This document shows, one piece after another, positions 21,329 to 29,808 of a stretch of 64,000 nucleotides of DNA (its first letter is position 1; each line of letters starts with the position of its first letter). Under the pieces are notes generated by a model, which had not been told where the DNA came from, did not search any database, and worked only from the letters and a program-made list of their open reading frames with translations. Position numbers and translations under genes: made by a program. Where the stretch lies: contig NZ_CP004353.1 in the NCBI RefSeq assembly GCF_000550805.1, positions 1,116,001 through 1,180,000 on the forward strand. The letters run 5' to 3'. This stretch comes from Corynebacterium vitaeruminis DSM 20294 (GTDB lineage: Bacteria; Actinomycetota; Actinomycetes; Mycobacteriales; Mycobacteriaceae).

Positions 21329-22546
21329 GTGAGGAGTCAAAGTAATGTTCTAGCAATCGTGCTCGCCGGTGGCGAAGGAAAGCGCCTGTTTCCTTTGACC
21401 GAAGACCGTGCGAAGCCGGCCGTCCCGTTTGGTGGCACCTACCGTCTGATCGACTTCGTGCTGTCGAACCTCGTCAACGCGGGTTACATGAAGATCTGTG
21501 TGCTCACGCAGTACAAGTCTCATTCCCTCGACCGCCACATTTCCCAGGCGTGGAACTTCAGCGGCTCGACCAGCCAGTACATCGCCTCCGTGCCCGCCCA
21601 GCAGCGCCTCGGTAAGCGCTGGTACCAGGGCTCGGCGGACGCGATCCTGCAGTCGCTGAACCTGATCTACGACGAGAACCCCGACTACGTCATCGTTTTC
21701 GGCGCGGACCACGTCTACCGCATGGATCCCTCCCAGATGGTGGAGGAGCACATCAAGTCGGGCGCGTCGGTGTCGGTTGCGGGCATCCGCGTCCCGCGCT
21801 CCGAGGCGAGCGCGTTCGGCTGCATCCAGTCGGACGACGAGGGCAACATCACCGAGTTCCTCGAGAAGCCCGCGGACCCGCCGGGTACCCCCGACGACCC
21901 GAACATGACCTACGCCTCCATGGGCAACTACGTCTTCACCACCAAGGACCTCATTCAGGCCCTGAAGGAGGACGAGGTTAACGAGGCCTCCGCGCACGAC
22001 ATGGGCGGGGATATCATTCCCTACTTCGTGGCCAAGGGCGCGGCCCACGTCTACGACTTCAACGACAACCAGGTCCCCGGCTCCACCGACCGCGACCGCG
22101 GCTACTGGCGCGACGTGGGTACGATCGACGCCTTCTACGAGGCCCACATGGACCTCATCTCGGTGCACCCGATCTTCAACCTGTACAACCAGCAGTGGCC
22201 GATCCGCTCCACCGACTTGGGCGAGCTGCCCCCGGCCAAGTTCGTCCAGGGCGGCATCGCGCAGTCCTCGATGGTCGCCCAGGGCTCGATCATCTCGGCG
22301 GCGACCGTGCGCAACTCCGTGCTGTCCACCGACGTGGTCGTCGAGGAGGGCGCGACCGTGGAGGGCTCCGTCCTCATGCCGAGCGTGCGCATCGGCAAGG
22401 GCGCGGTCGTGCGCCACGCGATCCTCGACAAGAACGTGGTGATCTCCGACGGCACCCTCATCGGCGTGGACCGCGAGCGCGACGCGCAGCGCTTCGCCAT
22501 CAGCGCCGGCGGCGTGGTCGTCGTGGGCAAGAACACCGTGGTGTAG
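21329..22546 (+). CDS. glgC: Glucose-1-phosphate adenylyltransferase
   Basis: Protein of 405 residues that makes ADP-glucose from ATP and glucose-1-phosphate. [40 protein letters not shown] in segments, [17 protein letters not shown] and the C-terminal left-handed beta-helix ([13 protein letters not shown]) are clear. The GTG at 21329 follows GGGCGGG; codons further upstream are open but not conserved. A TATAAAT at 21314-21320 could be a -10 but lies very close to the start. The 115-base glgA-glgC spacer should hold both promoters. A strong terminator follows. Confidence 0.92.
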   Translation: MRSQSNVLAIVLAGGEGKRLFPLTEDRAKPAVPFGGTYRLIDFVLSNLVNAGYMKICVLTQYKSHSLDRHISQAWNFSGSTSQYIASVPAQQRLGKRWYQGSADAILQSLNLIYDENPDYVIVFGADHVYRMDPSQMVEEHIKSGASVSVAGIRVPRSEASAFGCIQSDDEGNITEFLEKPADPPGTPDDPNMTYASMGNYVFTTKDLIQALKEDEVNEASAHDMGGDIIPYFVAKGAAHVYDFNDNQVPGSTDRDRGYWRDVGTIDAFYEAHMDLISVHPIFNLYNQQWPIRSTDLGELPPAKFVQGGIAQSSMVAQGSIISAATVRNSVLSTDVVVEEGATVEGSVLMPSVRIGKGAVVRHAILDKNVVISDGTLIGVDRERDAQRFAISAGGVVVVGKNTVV

Positions 22547-22562
22547 CGGCGTAACAGGCGCG

Positions 22563-22589
22563 AAAAAGGGGCCCTCGGGCCCCTTTTTT
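22563..22589. terminator. Bidirectional terminator after glgC
   Basis: AAAAAGGGGCCC pairs with GGGCCCCTTTTTT around a minimal loop. It has A- and T-runs on both sides, so it can end both glgC and the convergent methyltransferase gene. Confidence 0.9.
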
Positions 22590-22603
22590 CATGCCTTGCG
22601 CGC

Positions 22604-23239
22604 CTAGAGCTTGGTGATCATGGTCAGCCCCGCGCCCAGCGGCAGGCGGGAGACGATGACCCCGTCGAGGGAACGGATGTACTCGTCGGCCTCGCGGGCG
22701 GCCACCGTGTCGCGGTCCTTGCGCGAGAGGTCGGCCAGGGTGCCGTCGAGAAGCGCGTCCGCGAGTACCAGCACGCCGCCGGCGCTGAGCAGCGGGAGCG
22801 CGGCGTCGACGAACGCCTTGAGCTCGAGCGGGGAGACCTCGCCGTAGACCAGCTGGTAGGAGGCGTTGGCCAGGCGCCCCATGACGTCGAGCGGGCGCGA
22901 AGGGAGAAAGCGGATGCGGGAGGGGGAGTAGCCCGCCTCGCGGAAGGTGACCTTCGCGCGCTTCTGGTGCTCCGGCTCCGGGTCGATGCAGCTGATGATG
23001 GCGTTGTCGCCGAGACCCGCGAGCAGGTAGAGCCCAACCACCCCGGCGGCCGGGGTGACGGCGATGACGCCCTGGGCCTTGGTGGCGGCGGCCAGCGTGG
23101 ACAACAGCTGCCCGGTCATGGCGTCGGGAATGGTGAGACCAAATTCGGAGGCGTCCTCGCACGCTGCGGTGAGCGCTGCGGACGCGACGGTGGTCTCCTC
23201 TACGTAGGAGCTGAGGGCGGAAACAGAAGAATCGGTCAC
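22604..23239 (-). CDS. O-methyltransferase family protein
   Basis: Protein of 211 residues resembling family-3 (caffeoyl-CoA/catechol type) O-methyltransferases. IAVTPAAGVVGLYLLAGLG occupies the cofactor site and SCIDPEPEHQKRAK follows. It corresponds to the conserved gene upstream of sigE in mycobacteria (Rv1220c). The usual acidic metal-binding residues are less obvious than in plant enzymes, and the substrate is unknown. It starts with GTG at 23239. It is cytoplasmic, with no signal. Confidence 0.75.
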   Translation of the reverse strand: MTDSSVSALSSYVEETTVASAALTAACEDASEFGLTIPDAMTGQLLSTLAAATKAQGVIAVTPAAGVVGLYLLAGLGDNAIISCIDPEPEHQKRAKVTFREAGYSPSRIRFLPSRPLDVMGRLANASYQLVYGEVSPLELKAFVDAALPLLSAGGVLVLADALLDGTLADLSRKDRDTVAAREADEYIRSLDGVIVSRLPLGAGLTMITKL

Positions 23240-23321
23240 AAACGCCTATGTTAGGCGATCAGCGCGCCTTCTAGACCTGCCAACACCAAGTTGTGAAATC
23301 TGTGGTCAAAGTGGCACGAGT

Positions 23322-24047
23322 TTATTCGTACATCGCCCCGCCGGCGACGGAGTAGAACCAGTGGATGTGCTCGCGCACGGCGTCGGCGGCCTCGGCGGGC
23401 TGCCGGTTGCGCACGGCCTCTAAAATGCGGCGGTGCTGCTGTTGCAGGTGGAGGCGGATCTCGCCCCAGTCGTTGCGCTCGGCGATGGCCTCGCGGACGT
23501 AGCTCATGGTCGCCTCGCGCAGCGATTCCATGATGGTGTCCACCACGAGGTTTCCGGCCATGGAGGTGATGAGGATGTGGAACTCGGTGTCGAGCGAGTG
23601 GTACTCCTCGGACGGCAGCGCCGGGTCGTCCATCATTTCGATGAGCGCGTCGGCCTTCTCGATCGCCGCGTCGCGGTCGGGGGAGTTCTGCGTCAGGGCC
23701 GCGGCCGAGGCGGCCTGGGACTCGATGACCACGCGGGTGGCGACGATGTCGCCCATCGGCAGTGCCTTGGTGTAGACGTGCATGCGCAGCGCCCACTTGA
23801 GCGCCGAGGAGGGCTCGGCGACGACGATGGCGCCCGCGTTGGGGCCGGAGCCGGTGGAGGAGCGGACGAGCCCCATCGCGTCGGCCACCTTGATGGCCTC
23901 GCGGACCGAGGAGCGCGAGATCTCGAACTGCTCAGCCAGCGCGCGCTCGCCGGGGAGCTTGTCGCCCACCGTGATCGTGCCCTTGCGCAGCTGCTCTTCG
24001 AGCCAGTCGAGCACCAGGTTGTAGGTACGTGCGTGTGAGGCGGGCAT
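23322..24047 (-). CDS. lldR: FadR-type GntR regulator, LldR-like
   Basis: Protein of 241 residues with an N-terminal winged helix (about 8-75; LPGERALAEQFEISRSSVREAI) and an all-helical FCD ligand domain containing metal-binding His and Asp residues (EYHSLDTEFHILI and QQQHRRIL). Sequence and position next to a lactate permease match corynebacterial LldR, a repressor of L-lactate use released by lactate. It follows lldP by 107 bases on the same strand. An operator fitting the published LldR consensus lies upstream of lldP. Confidence 0.8.
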   Translation of the reverse strand: MPASHARTYNLVLDWLEEQLRKGTITVGDKLPGERALAEQFEISRSSVREAIKVADAMGLVRSSTGSGPNAGAIVVAEPSSALKWALRMHVYTKALPMGDIVATRVVIESQAASAAALTQNSPDRDAAIEKADALIEMMDDPALPSEEYHSLDTEFHILITSMAGNLVVDTIMESLREATMSYVREAIAERNDWGEIRLHLQQQHRRILEAVRNRQPAEAADAVREHIHWFYSVAGGAMYE

Positions 24048-24154
24048 GAGGGCCGTGCTCCTTCGCGAGATTCCGAGCGCCCGTATGAATGTATAAATAA
24101 GGCGCGAACGGGTTCATTATTCCATGAACGCGCCCGCGCCTTGGGAAAAAGGGG

Positions 24155-25819
24155 CTATCCCGGCAGCATTCCGGCCAGCAGGTTGGACTGGAGGAACACG
24201 AGGGTGCACAGCACCACGAGCATGCCCACGGACCACTTGACCACGCTGCGGAAGATGTCGGACTCCTTGCCCTCCAGCCCCACGGCGGTGGCGGCGATCG
24301 CCAGCGACTGCGGGGAGATCATCTTGCCCACCACGCCGCCGGAGGTGTTGGCGGCGACGGTGAGGCTCGGGTCGATGCCGATGTGCGTCGCCGCGGTCTT
24401 CTGCAGGTTGGCGAACAGCGCGTTGGCGGAGGTGTCCGAGCCGGTCACCGCGGTGCCCAGCCAGCCGAGAACGGGGGAGAAGAAGGCGAAGGCGCTGCCG
24501 ATGCCGGCCACCCAGGTGCCGATGGAGACGGTCTGTCCGGAGGAGTCCATGACGTAGGCCAGGGACAAAACGCTCGCGATGGTGAGCGCGGAGTAGCGCA
24601 TCTTCCAGAAGCAGCTGCCCAGTTCGGCGACGGCGGCCGCCGGAGTGAGCGCGAAGCGCCCGCGGCCGTCGAAGATCGAGTAGATGATCGTCAGGAGGAT
24701 GCCGGAGATCAGAAGGAGCGTGCCCGGGCTGGACAGCCACTGGAACTTGTACACGGTGTTGGTGCGCGGCGTGCCCGCTTCGGTGAGCAGGTGCCCGTCG
24801 AGCCCCGGCCACGGAACCTTCACGTCGGTGGCGCCGAGAGCCGCGGGCACGTCGACGCCGAGCGTCCAGAGCTTGGCCACACCGAAGACGGCCACGACGA
24901 GGATGTAGGGCAGCACTGCCATCCATACGCGGGCGGGGCCCAGCTCGGTCTTTTCCCGCTTTTCGACGCCCAGGCGGGCGGCCGCCTCTGCGGCGCCCTT
25001 CGGGCGCCAGAAGCGCAGGAGCACCACGGCCGCGGCCAGTCCGACCAGCGAGGCGACGACGTCGGTCAGCTCGTAGGAGAAGTGGGTGGCCGACCACCAC
25101 TGGGCGACGGCGAAGGAAAGGCCCACGACGAGCGCGGCCAGCCACGCCTCCTTGATGCCGCGCCAGCCGTCGATGATGAGCAGCAGGATGAACGGCACGA
25201 AGACGGCGAAGAACGGGGCCTGGTGGCCGACGATGGCGCCAATGTGGGCGGCGTCCAGGCCGGTGAGGTTGCCCGCGGTGGTGATCGGGATGGCGACGGC
25301 GCCGAAGGCGACCGGCGCGGTGTTGGCGATGAGGGTGACGGTGGCGGTCTTGAGCGGCTTGATGCCGAGCGCCAGGATCATCGTGGCGGTGATCGCCACC
25401 GGCGCGCCGAAGCCCGCGAGCGCCTCGAGCAGGCCGCCGAAGCAGAAGGCGATGAGGATGGCCTGGATGCGCAGGTCGCCGCCGCCGATGGCGTCGAAAA
25501 GCGAGCGCATGTCCTCGAAGCGGCCGCTGCGGACGGTGATCTGGTAGAACCACAGCGCGAGAACCACGATCCAGACGATGGGGAAGAGTCCGAAGACGGC
25601 GCCCTGGCTCGCGGTGAGCAGGGCCAGGTCCCACGGCATGTGGAATCCGATGACGGCCACCGCGATGGCGGTGGCGAGTGCGACGAGGCCCGAGACGTGG
25701 GCGCGGGCCTTGACGGCCAGGAGCATGACGAAGAAGGCGGCCAGCGGTAGTGCGGCCACGAGCGCGCTGAGCGCGAGGCTGCCGCCGACGGCGTCTACGT
25801 GTGCGGTGAAGTTGTGCAT
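24155..25819 (-). CDS. lldP: L-lactate permease
   Basis: Protein of 554 residues of the LctP family with about 13 membrane helices. The conserved stretches AFCFGGLLEALAGFGAPVAITATM and ANTAPVAFGAVAIPITTAG are present. It imports L- or D-lactate and probably glycolate with protons. The ATG at 25819 (MHNFTAH) has GGAG eleven bases upstream; a TTG at 25837 would add six residues. No lactate dehydrogenase (lldD) gene is next to it here. It is controlled by the neighbouring LldR. Confidence 0.9.
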   Translation of the reverse strand: MHNFTAHVDAVGGSLALSALVAALPLAAFFVMLLAVKARAHVSGLVALATAIAVAVIGFHMPWDLALLTASQGAVFGLFPIVWIVVLALWFYQITVRSGRFEDMRSLFDAIGGGDLRIQAILIAFCFGGLLEALAGFGAPVAITATMILALGIKPLKTATVTLIANTAPVAFGAVAIPITTAGNLTGLDAAHIGAIVGHQAPFFAVFVPFILLLIIDGWRGIKEAWLAALVVGLSFAVAQWWSATHFSYELTDVVASLVGLAAAVVLLRFWRPKGAAEAAARLGVEKREKTELGPARVWMAVLPYILVVAVFGVAKLWTLGVDVPAALGATDVKVPWPGLDGHLLTEAGTPRTNTVYKFQWLSSPGTLLLISGILLTIIYSIFDGRGRFALTPAAAVAELGSCFWKMRYSALTIASVLSLAYVMDSSGQTVSIGTWVAGIGSAFAFFSPVLGWLGTAVTGSDTSANALFANLQKTAATHIGIDPSLTVAANTSGGVVGKMISPQSLAIAATAVGLEGKESDIFRSVVKWSVGMLVVLCTLVFLQSNLLAGMLPG

Positions 25820-25882
25820 GCGCGTAGAGGTCTCCAACGAGTAGGTGTGACAGGGGAGAGGTGACTACCCAACAATGGGTCC

Positions 25883-25893
25883 TGGTCAGACCA
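25883..25893. promoter_or_regulatory. LldR operator
   Basis: TGGTCAGACCA is a perfect palindrome around one base and fits TNGTNNNACNA, the operator described for C. glutamicum LldR. It lies 64 bases before lldP and overlaps a minus-strand TATGGT that could be the -10. Confidence 0.7.
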
Positions 25894-26119
25894 TAGTGGT
25901 AGGTCCACATGAAGATATATGGCGCAGCTCACAAAAGTCAACCCGTTGTTGCCTGCGGAACCCCAAGATATGTGACTAGCGGCATATTTGCGGTCGGGGG
26001 CCGTAGGCGTCGGAAAGCGGAAACCGCCCTCATTACGAAACCGCAACGATTGTTCACTGACAGCAATCTTTCAGCCTGCTCGCTGGCAATCCCAACCGAT
26101 ATCAGGCAGAATTGGCCAC
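25894..26119. other. Spacer between lldP and sigE
   Basis: No gene is supported. It must contain the lldP upstream promoter elements and the sigE promoter, but I found no -10/-35 pair or ECF-type GGAAC..GTT pair that I would defend for sigE. Confidence 0.3.
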
Positions 26120-26749
26120 ATGAAACGTTCGGCACATGAAAGCGCACTCGCACCGACAGAGGATCAGCTCGACCTCACCGGTACCGCGGCGTTTGACGCT
26201 GGAACCGGGGACATGCCCTCCTGGGGTGAGCTGGTGGAGGAGCACGCGGACAGCGTGTACCGCCTGGCCTACCGCCTGTCGGGCAATCAGCACGACGCGG
26301 AGGATCTCACGCAGGAGACCTTCATGCGCGTGTTCCGTTCGCTGAAGAACTATCAGCCCGGCACCTTCGAGGGCTGGCTGCACCGCATCACCACCAACCT
26401 CTTCCTCGACATGGTCCGCCACCGCAGCAAGATCCGCATGGAGGCGCTGCCGGAGGACTACGAGCGGGTACCTGGCACGGACATGACCCCGGAGCAGGCC
26501 TACTCGGTGGCCAACCTTGACCCGGCGCTCCAGGCGGCCCTCGACGGGCTCAGCCCCGACTTCCGCGTCGCGGTCGTGCTCTGTGACGTGGTCGGCATGA
26601 GCTATGACGAGATCGCTGACACCCTCGGTGTGAAGATGGGCACGGTGCGCTCCCGCATCCACCGCGGCCGCTCGCAGCTGCGCGCGGCGCTCGAGGCCGC
26701 GGCCCAGACCGATGAGGGCGCCTCGCTGCTCATCCCGGCCCAGCACTAG
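26120..26749 (+). CDS. sigE: ECF sigma factor SigE
   Basis: Protein of 209 residues with sigma region 2 ([29 protein letters not shown], in parts) and region 4 helix-turn-helix ([29 protein letters not shown]). In actinobacteria SigE answers cell-surface stress. The order O-methyltransferase, sigE, anti-sigma, tatB, mrp is conserved from mycobacteria to corynebacteria. The ATG at 26120 ([12 protein letters not shown]) is chosen over open frame further upstream; its ribosome site is weak. The anti-sigma gene follows after a hairpin and its own promoter. Confidence 0.9.
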   Translation: MKRSAHESALAPTEDQLDLTGTAAFDAGTGDMPSWGELVEEHADSVYRLAYRLSGNQHDAEDLTQETFMRVFRSLKNYQPGTFEGWLHRITTNLFLDMVRHRSKIRMEALPEDYERVPGTDMTPEQAYSVANLDPALQAALDGLSPDFRVAVVLCDVVGMSYDEIADTLGVKMGTVRSRIHRGRSQLRAALEAAAQTDEGASLLIPAQH

Positions 26750-26761
26750 ACTTTTAAGACC

Positions 26762-26799
26762 GCAACCCTTCGTCGCTTCTCACGGCTTCGGAGGGTTGC
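26762..26799 (+). terminator. Hairpin after sigE
   Basis: GCAACCCT (26762-26769) pairs with AGGGTTGC (26792-26799). The loop is long and no U-run follows, so it is at best a weak terminator or attenuator between sigE and cseE. Confidence 0.4.
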
Positions 26800-26810
26800 C
26801 CCATCTCCGG

Positions 26811-26836
26811 GGAACTTCGCTCTACACTGGGACGTT
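26811..26836 (+). promoter_or_regulatory. ECF-sigma-type promoter of cseE
   Basis: GGAAC (26811-26815) and CGTT (26833-26836) are 17 bases apart, the pattern of corynebacterial SigH/SigE-class promoters. A housekeeping -10 TACACT (26823-26828) lies inside the spacer, so the anti-sigma gene may have both stress-induced and basal transcription. Confidence 0.6.
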
Positions 26837-26902
26837 AGGAGCGTGTACCTCAGAAACTGAGCTGCCCGTGACGATGCCGAGTGAGAAGGAGGTTGAGGCA
26901 CC

Positions 26903-27388
26903 GTGAATCAAGCCACCGGACCGTCCGACCCGCGCTCGGATTCTCCGCGGCATATGCGCTTCGACCGCGACTACCTGCGCGCCGAGGCCACCAAGCTCAA
27001 ACAGCGCGCCGCGAGCCGCAAGAGCGCGGCCAAGGAGTTCGCCTCGGTAGAGCACCTCAACCCCGAGGCCGTGGCGGCCTTCGTGGACAACGAGCTCAGC
27101 CCCATGGCCGCCCACCGCGCGCGCATCCACATGGTCCACTGCGAGGAGTGCCGCGAGGAGGTCGCCCGCCAGCGCGTCGCCTCCGAGCGCCTGCGCTCCG
27201 CCACCTGCCGGGAGGTGCACGCCTCCTCCGACCTAGTGGCCAAGCTCACCCAGATCGCCCAGTCCTGCCCGACGGGACCGTCCGCCGAGGAGCTGGAGGA
27301 AAAGAGCAAGTCCTTCCTCGCCAAGCTGGACGCCATGACGCGCACCAAGCCCAAGGTGCGGGGGAAGAAAAAGAAGCACGGGAAGTAG
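26903..27388 (+). CDS. cseE: Anti-sigma factor for SigE (CseE/RseA-like)
   Basis: Protein of 161 residues with a zinc-associated anti-sigma motif H76-x3-C80-x2-C83 (HMVHCEEC). This binds and silences the ECF factor encoded just upstream. The N- and C-terminal arms are very basic (the tail is KVRGKKKKHGK) and there is no membrane helix, as for the soluble mycobacterial RseA. The GTG at 26903 has a textbook AAGGAGG site ten bases upstream. A stress-type promoter directly before it suggests feedback control. Confidence 0.88.
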   Translation: MNQATGPSDPRSDSPRHMRFDRDYLRAEATKLKQRAASRKSAAKEFASVEHLNPEAVAAFVDNELSPMAAHRARIHMVHCEECREEVARQRVASERLRSATCREVHASSDLVAKLTQIAQSCPTGPSAEELEEKSKSFLAKLDAMTRTKPKVRGKKKKHGK

Positions 27389-27435
27389 GCCCTTAGCGCG
27401 GGGCACCAACGACGGAAAGGGTCTAGAGTAGATCT

Positions 27436-27927
27436 GTGTTTGACTCCATTGGTTGGCCGGAGATCTTCGCCATCGTCGTCGTTGGCATCATCGTCATCGG
27501 CCCTGAAAAAATGCCGCGCGTCATCGAGGACGTGCGCGCCGCCATCTTCGCCGCGCGCAAGGCCATCAACAACGCCAAGGCCGAGCTGAACGGGGAGTTC
27601 GGCGAGGACTTCGACGAGTTCAAGAAGCCGCTGTCGCAGATCGCGAACATCCAGCGCATGGGCCCGCGCGGCGTGCTCAGCAAGGCGCTGTTCGACGGCG
27701 ACGACGAGTTCATGGAGTCCTTTAGCCCGAAGAAGCTCTTGGGCGACGAGAAGCCGGGTTCCGCCCAGGGAACGGCACGCCCCGCGAGGGCGTCGGAGAC
27801 CGGAACCCCGCAGCCGGCGCGGCCGACCTTCAACTACGCCGAGATCTATTCGGATAACAAGAAGAAGCAGCAGCCGGCCCAGCCCGAACAGCCCCCGGAG
27901 GGCGGCAGCTACAAGGACATCACCTAG
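27436..27927 (+). CDS. tatB: Sec-independent translocase subunit TatB
   Basis: Protein of 163 residues. It has an N-terminal membrane helix (about 5-22; IGWPEIFAIVVVGIIVIGPEKMP) with the Tat-type GPE/hinge, an amphipathic helix (24-50) and a variable hydrophilic tail. It forms the twin-arginine substrate receptor with TatC. This matters locally because the hydrogenase small subunit at 58300 carries a Tat signal. The GTG start at 27436 follows a GGAAAGGG region. The tail is Pro/Gln/Ala-rich. A terminator follows. Confidence 0.88.
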   Translation: MFDSIGWPEIFAIVVVGIIVIGPEKMPRVIEDVRAAIFAARKAINNAKAELNGEFGEDFDEFKKPLSQIANIQRMGPRGVLSKALFDGDDEFMESFSPKKLLGDEKPGSAQGTARPARASETGTPQPARPTFNYAEIYSDNKKKQQPAQPEQPPEGGSYKDIT

Positions 27928-27933
27928 AATCGC

Positions 27934-27969
27934 ACAACCCCCAGCACCGAGGCCGGTGCCGGGGGTTGT
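27934..27969. terminator. Bidirectional terminator between tatB and mrp
   Basis: ACAACCCCCAGCACC (27934-27948) pairs with GGTGCCGGGGGTTGT (27955-27969) with a single mismatch, between convergent genes. Confidence 0.85.
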
Positions 27970-27983
27970 TGAGTAATTTGGGG

Positions 27984-29120
27984 CTAGTGGCGGGTCACGC
28001 CGAGACCCAGGGACTTGCCCGCGAGCGACTCCTTGCGCACGACCAGCTGGTCGGCGATGGCGCGGATGGCCTTGCCCGTGGGGGAGTCCGGCGCACCGAT
28101 CGCGATCGGGGTGCCCTCGTCGCCGCCCTCGCGCAGCTTGGGGTCGAGCGGGACGCTGCCCAGGAGCTTCACCGGGGTGCCGGTGAGCGCGGTGAGCCGG
28201 TCGGTGACGGCCTGGCCGCCGCCGGAGCCGAAGACGTCGACGACGGTGCCGTCGGGCATGACCATGGCGGCCATGTTCTCGATGACGCCCGCGATCTTCT
28301 GGTGGGTCTGCATCGAGATGGTGCCCGCGCGTTCGGCGACCTCGGCCGCCGCCGCCTGCGGGGTGGTGACGATGAGCAGCTCCGCGTTGGGCACGAGCTG
28401 CGCCACCGAGATCGCGATGTCGCCGGTTCCCGGCGGGAGGTCGAGCAGGAGGATGTCGAGGTCGCCCCAGAATACGTCCGCCAGGAACTGCTGGATGGCG
28501 CGGTGGAGCATCGGGCCGCGCCAGACGACCGGCGCGTTGCCCTCGACGAAGTGGGCGATGGAGATGAGCTTCACGCCGTGCGCCTGCGGCGGCATGATCA
28601 TGTCGTCGACGGCATGGGGGCGCTCGGTGGAGCCGAGCATGCCGGGCACGGAGTGGCCGTAGATGTCGGCGTCGAGGACGCCGACCTTCAGGCCGCGGGC
28701 GGCCAGCGCGGTGGCGAGGTTGACCGTCATGGAGGACTTGCCCACGCCGCCCTTGCCGGAGGCCACCGCGAACACGCGGGTGGTCGATCCCGGCTGGGCG
28801 AAGGGGATGACCGGCTCGGCGTCGCCGCCGCGCAGGCTCTGGCGCAGCTCGCGGCGCTGCTCGTCGCTCATGACGTCGGTATTGACGGTGACGGCGCCCA
28901 CGCCCTCGATGTCCTCGATGGCGGCCTTCGAGTTGTCCACCAGGGTGTTCTTCATGGGGCAGCCGGCGATGGTGAGGTAGATCTCCACCTCGACGTCGTT
29001 GCCGCTGAGGCTAATGGACTTGACCATGCCGAGCTCGGTGATGGGTTTGCCGATCTCGGGGTCCTCCACCCGCGAGAGCGCGGAGCGGACTTGTGCTTCG
29101 GTGATGTTGTCAGTGCTCAT
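27984..29120 (-). CDS. mrp: Mrp/ApbC-type Fe-S cluster carrier ATPase
   Basis: Protein of 378 residues. It has an N-terminal MIP18/DUF59 domain (about 5-85) and a ParA-like ATPase with the deviant Walker A ASGKGGVGKSS (about 120-130), GVLDADIYGHSVPGMLG and DLPPGTGD. The family loads or carries Fe-S clusters to apoproteins. The usual CxxC near the C-terminus of Nbp35/ApbC proteins is not seen in this protein, as in many actinobacterial members. It stands at the normal actinobacterial position downstream of tatB on the other strand. Confidence 0.88.
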   Translation of the reverse strand: MSTDNITEAQVRSALSRVEDPEIGKPITELGMVKSISLSGNDVEVEIYLTIAGCPMKNTLVDNSKAAIEDIEGVGAVTVNTDVMSDEQRRELRQSLRGGDAEPVIPFAQPGSTTRVFAVASGKGGVGKSSMTVNLATALAARGLKVGVLDADIYGHSVPGMLGSTERPHAVDDMIMPPQAHGVKLISIAHFVEGNAPVVWRGPMLHRAIQQFLADVFWGDLDILLLDLPPGTGDIAISVAQLVPNAELLIVTTPQAAAAEVAERAGTISMQTHQKIAGVIENMAAMVMPDGTVVDVFGSGGGQAVTDRLTALTGTPVKLLGSVPLDPKLREGGDEGTPIAIGAPDSPTGKAIRAIADQLVVRKESLAGKSLGLGVTRH

Positions 29121-29208
29121 TGCTAATCAACTTTACGCCTTACGCGCCCGCCGCTTCCAACGGGCGAGTACCTGCTGTTTCGGCGGCGGCAAGGCTATGC
29201 GTACAGGG

Positions 29209-29805
29209 CTAATCGTCGTGTCGGTGTTCCTCGACGACGTCGCCCTGGATCGGGTCGGACAGCTGCTCGACGGCGGACTCGTCGAGTTGGTGGCGGGCGG
29301 CGATGCGCGCCGCGGCCTCGTCGTCGAGCTTGGCCTCGATGCGCTCGAGCAGGTTTTGCAGGTCGTCGAGCTCGTGGCGCAGGTAGTCGCGGGAGACCAT
29401 GTCGCCCACGGCCAGGCGCAGGCCCGCGAGCTCGCGGGTGATGAACTCGGTGTCGGCCTTCGTCTCGAAGGCCCGGCGGCGGTCCTCGTTGAGCGAGATG
29501 CGGTCCCGGTCCTCCTGGCGATTCTGCGCGAGCAGGATGAGCGGCGCCGCGTAGGCGGCTTGCGTGGAAAACGCCAGGTTCAGCAGGATGAACGGGTACT
29601 CGTCCCAGCTGAACCACCAGCCGCCGACGTTGAGCAGGATCCACACGGCCACGAAAACCGTCTGCCACATGAGGTAGCGGCCGGTGCCGAAGAACCGAGC
29701 GATGCGCTCGGCGTAGGCGCCGACGGTGTCGTCATCGATTCTGATGAAGCGCCGCCGCTGCTGGATAAAGGGGGTGTCGAGCTGGGAGCGGTTGTAGTCT
29801 GCCAT
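29209..29805 (-). CDS. DUF1003 membrane protein
   Basis: Protein of 198 residues with two central membrane helices (about 42-65 and 72-92) around WWFSWDEYPFILLNLAFSTQAAYAAPLILLAQNRQ, the core signature of DUF1003. A charged helical tail follows (ETKADTEFITREL... LDDLQNLLERIEAKL), probably coiled coil. It begins four bases after the MgtE-like gene's stop and should be in one operon with it, as in mycobacteria. Function unknown; a link to magnesium or membrane homeostasis is inferred only from the partner. Confidence 0.82.
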   Translation of the reverse strand: MADYNRSQLDTPFIQQRRRFIRIDDDTVGAYAERIARFFGTGRYLMWQTVFVAVWILLNVGGWWFSWDEYPFILLNLAFSTQAAYAAPLILLAQNRQEDRDRISLNEDRRRAFETKADTEFITRELAGLRLAVGDMVSRDYLRHELDDLQNLLERIEAKLDDEAAARIAARHQLDESAVEQLSDPIQGDVVEEHRHDD

Positions 29806-29808
29806 GGG

